This document shows positions 61,806 through 64,000 of a stretch of DNA of 64,000 nucleotides, piece by piece. Within the stretch, counting starts at the first letter, position 1. Every line of letters begins with the position of its first letter. This DNA comes from Terripilifer ovatus. GTDB lineage: Bacteria; Pseudomonadota; Alphaproteobacteria; Rhizobiales; Beijerinckiaceae. Location of the stretch: NCBI GenBank assembly GCA_029222685.1, contig JARHVB010000031.1, positions 1 through 64,000 of the forward strand, in the 5' to 3' direction. Below the pieces are notes generated by a model. It was not told the DNA's origin. It did no database searches and worked only from the letters and a program-made list of their open reading frames with translations. A program made the position numbers and the translations under genes.

Positions 61806-63395
61806 CTACTCCCAGAATTTCTCAACCTTGCGGAACGACTTCCAGCTTTCCGCCAGATGCGTCTCGGCCTCCGCCGCGCCTCTGGCGCACCAGCCCAGCA
61901 CCAGACCCGCCGCCCGGTCCATCGGACCGTTGGCTGTTTCGAGCGCGGCGACGATGGCGTGCGCCGAGATCGTGTCGTTATAGGCGCCGAACACGTCCTG
62001 CAGGCTCGATAGCGTGCGGGTGAATTGGCGCGCCGATTTCTGACTGTAGAGCGGCGCGAAGAATTCGGCGGCGTAGCGCAGGTCCTTGAAGGCGATGCGC
62101 AGGCGATGGCGATCCTCGGGGGTCAGATGTTCGAGATCCTTGCCGCGTTTGCGGGCGCGCTTGTGCAGCCGCTCGAGCGTACGGGCAGCGAACACCGGCG
62201 CAGGTTCCGACAGTTTGCCGAGGCCGGCCACATCCAGCGCGCCGCGCCAGCTCCGCCGCAGGGTCAGCGCGTGCAGTTCGAGCACGAAGCGCGTCGTCGC
62301 CGGCGCGAGCAGGATGTCGCGCACATGCCCGTAGCCCTCCGTCCGGCGCTTGGCTGCGCCCTCCAGCAGGCCGGCATAATGCGCGTCGTTCGGCAGCGCC
62401 GCCTGCGGGCCGGTCTCGACCAGGTCGATGAAAGCGTCCATGTCGCGGGCCGGCCCCATCGCCGAGGCGATATCACGGGCGCGCTGCTCGAAGCGCGCGA
62501 ATTCGGAACAGGGAAACTCGCGCTGGAACAGTTTGATGGCGGCGCGCAGGCGGCGCAGCCCCACCCGCATTTGGTGCACCGCCTCCGGCAGCTCGGCCTG
62601 CAGGAAGCCCGGCCAGTTGGCGACGAATTGTTCGACCGTGTCGCCGAGGATGGCGCCGATCAGATGTTCGGTCGCCGCATCCTCCGCCAACGACATGGCG
62701 CCGGCGCGCACCGCCTTCGGTCCCTTTTGCGAAGCCAGCAGATAGCCGCGCTCGGACTTCGTCTGCGCGCCCAGCGTCAGCCCGCAGGCGTCGGAAATCC
62801 GCACCGCGAGATCGAGCACGTCGCCAAGCTCGCCCTCGACCAGCTCGAATTCGATTTCCTCGATGTTCTCCTGATGTTCGCCGGCGATCACCTTGCCGCG
62901 GTCGATGGCGACCTCGATCGTCGACAGGCCGGCGCGCAGATCGGCGACCCGGCGTTTGATCTCGGTGGTAAAGCGCGGCAGCAGCGGGCTGTCGCCGCAG
63001 ATCTCGCGGATGCGGTCGGCCGCCGCCTCGCCGAGGAGGCTGATATCCGGCTCCGGACCCGGCAGCCGCACCTCGACCTCGCCGCGCTCGAACGGGTTCG
63101 AAGCGTCCGGATTGCGCCATTTGAACGTCAGCAAATGGCGGCTGCGCACCTTGCGGACCCGCAAAACCATATCGGCGGCGCGGAGGGCCTCGTTTTCAGT
63201 GTCGAAATAGGTCGAATAGAGATTGGTGGCGCGGGGCCATAATTGCGCGCCGTTTTCCGCGAGCCATTGCACCGCCCGCTCCATCCGCGCGGAGTCGCCG
63301 ACAAGTTTGACCTCGATTTCCCGCTCGCTGACGCTCGGTGCGGCGACAGGGCCCGCTTCCGGCGAACCTGGATTCGGCGCAGCCGTCTCACTCAT
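61806..63395 (-). CDS. CYTH-CHAD domain protein (inorganic polyphosphate/triphosphate related)
   Basis: The 529-residue protein has an N-terminal CYTH domain with the ExExK motif (EREIEVKLVGD) and ERGEVEVRLPG, then a CHAD domain with conserved histidines (EAVHQMRVGLRRLRAAIKLFQREF and HRLRIAFKDLRYAAEFFAPLY). CYTH proteins hydrolyse triphosphates and CHAD domains bind polyphosphate. The start at 63395 removes a 12-residue unconserved lead. It converges with the deaminase gene. Confidence 0.93.
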   Translation of the reverse strand: MSETAAPNPGSPEAGPVAAPSVSEREIEVKLVGDSARMERAVQWLAENGAQLWPRATNLYSTYFDTENEALRAADMVLRVRKVRSRHLLTFKWRNPDASNPFERGEVEVRLPGPEPDISLLGEAAADRIREICGDSPLLPRFTTEIKRRVADLRAGLSTIEVAIDRGKVIAGEHQENIEEIEFELVEGELGDVLDLAVRISDACGLTLGAQTKSERGYLLASQKGPKAVRAGAMSLAEDAATEHLIGAILGDTVEQFVANWPGFLQAELPEAVHQMRVGLRRLRAAIKLFQREFPCSEFARFEQRARDIASAMGPARDMDAFIDLVETGPQAALPNDAHYAGLLEGAAKRRTEGYGHVRDILLAPATTRFVLELHALTLRRSWRGALDVAGLGKLSEPAPVFAARTLERLHKRARKRGKDLEHLTPEDRHRLRIAFKDLRYAAEFFAPLYSQKSARQFTRTLSSLQDVFGAYNDTISAHAIVAALETANGPMDRAAGLVLGWCARGAAEAETHLAESWKSFRKVEKFWE

Positions 63396-63667
63396 GGCAC
63401 TTCCTGAACGCAAAATATCCCCTGCACGCACCGACGCCCGCGCCCCGGCAAAGCATAGACCTGCATGTCGACAACCCGGAATCGACGGGTCCGCTAAGGC
63501 GCATAGGGCTTCACATCCTTGTCACAATCAACCCCTCGCGGGGCCGCGGCAGAAGCGGGAATTCCGGCCAGAAGTTTTGACGTATTGTCGTGTTCCGCCG
63601 GTAGCCAGTATAAAGGACAAAGAAAATTCAGGACAAATTCAGGGCAGGAAACCAGGGTAGGGCCTCA

Positions 63668-64000
63668 ATGAACGCGACAGATCACCGGCGCATGACATCG
63701 GCTTCGCGCAAAGCCGCTTTTCCGCGAAAGATTTGGCTTCTGGGCAGCGCGCTTGCGCTCGCCGGCGCCATCTCCGGAACCGCAGCGGCCGACCCGGTGG
63801 AGGATTTTTACAAGGGTAAAAACCTCCAGGTCCTTGTCGGGGTCAGCGCCGGCGGCGCCTATGACCTGCAGATGCGACTCGTGGCCCGCTACATCACCAA
63901 ATACATCCCCGGCCATCCGGTCGCCGTGCCGCAGAACATGACCGGCGCCACCGGCCTGGTGATGGCCAACTATCTTTACCGGGTCGCCCCCAAGGACGGC
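63668..64000 (+). CDS. TctC/Bug-type solute receptor, cut by the window end
   Basis: The first 111 residues are present. A basic lead and hydrophobic stretch (RKIWLLGSALALAGAISGTAAAD) form the signal peptide, followed by DPVEDFYKGKNLQVLVGVSAGGAYDLQMRLVARYITKYIPGHPVAVPQNMTGATGLVMANYLYRVAPKDG, the TctC start. It is most like the receptor at 43881-44918 (FRGK..., GGGYD...). A later ATG at 63692 is possible. The 272-bp gap before it shows no clear feature. Confidence 0.88.
   Translation, partial: MNATDHRRMTSASRKAAFPRKIWLLGSALALAGAISGTAAADPVEDFYKGKNLQVLVGVSAGGAYDLQMRLVARYITKYIPGHPVAVPQNMTGATGLVMANYLYRVAPKDG

Overview
This window reads as chromosomal DNA of an alphaproteobacterium, most likely of the order Hyphomicrobiales (Bradyrhizobium/Xanthobacteraceae-like). 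The evidence is the blocks rplU-rpmA-GNAT-obgE and ffh-rpsP-rimM, a Porin_2-type porin, DUF2852 and MipA/OmpV proteins, many orphan TctC-type and NMT1-type binding proteins, high GC, and two families of short palindromic repeats. No rRNA, tRNA, CRISPR array or complete insertion sequence was seen.

Layout. 0.1-4.5 kb: disulfide oxidoreductase, aldehyde dehydrogenase and proB (minus strand). 4.7-9.1 kb: an insertion-like block (ABC-type ATPase, winged-helix/TPR regulator, DUF4242 protein, TTC38-like TPR protein) between proB and obgE, ending in a decayed ketopantoate reductase (panE-like). 9.5-12.2 kb: obgE, GNAT, rpmA, rplU. 12.5-18.7 kb: a MarR regulator and a tightly coupled catabolic operon: a two-cupin 3-hydroxyanthranilate-dioxygenase-like protein, a Rieske ferredoxin, a TAXI-like binding protein without signal peptide, an aromatic-acid-type MFS transporter, then a porin. 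18.9-32.9 kb: assorted single genes and pairs (SPFH protein, NMT1-type binding protein/nitrilase, SDR/LysR/TetR, DUF2852, DHFR-like, YqaA-DsbB, LysR/cupin, PilZ, MipA, rlmN).

33.0-43.0 kb is the accessory part: higBA, vapBC, a MOSC/thioesterase pair, META protein, ffh-rpsP-rimM (trmD not adjacent), a lower-GC pair of unknown genes with its own strong promoter, intact brnA with a frameshifted brnT, an amidohydrolase split into N- and C-terminal remnants around an exported carbonic anhydrase, and a second, decayed brnTA copy at the break. 43.0-52.8 kb: a YkuD-like protein with altered active-site residues, two TctC receptors, a MetE-like protein, EthD, a luciferase-like monooxygenase with divergent MarR, a methyltransferase, a cupin and a second winged-helix/TPR regulator.

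52.9-61.8 kb: a MocR-regulated cluster: amino-acid-type ABC importer, two COG0402 amidohydrolases (one 8-oxoguanine-deaminase-like), a flavin monooxygenase and a ureidoglycolate-lyase family protein. It looks like uptake and breakdown of a purine- or ureide-like nitrogen compound. The window closes with a CYTH-CHAD protein and the start of a third TctC receptor.

The most interesting items are the dioxygenase/Rieske/cytosolic-TAXI operon, the carbonic anhydrase scar with duplicated brnTA, the MocR cluster with operator palindromes reaching into the first start codon, and ORF tails made of repeat DNA. All family assignments rest on reading motifs, not on database searches.
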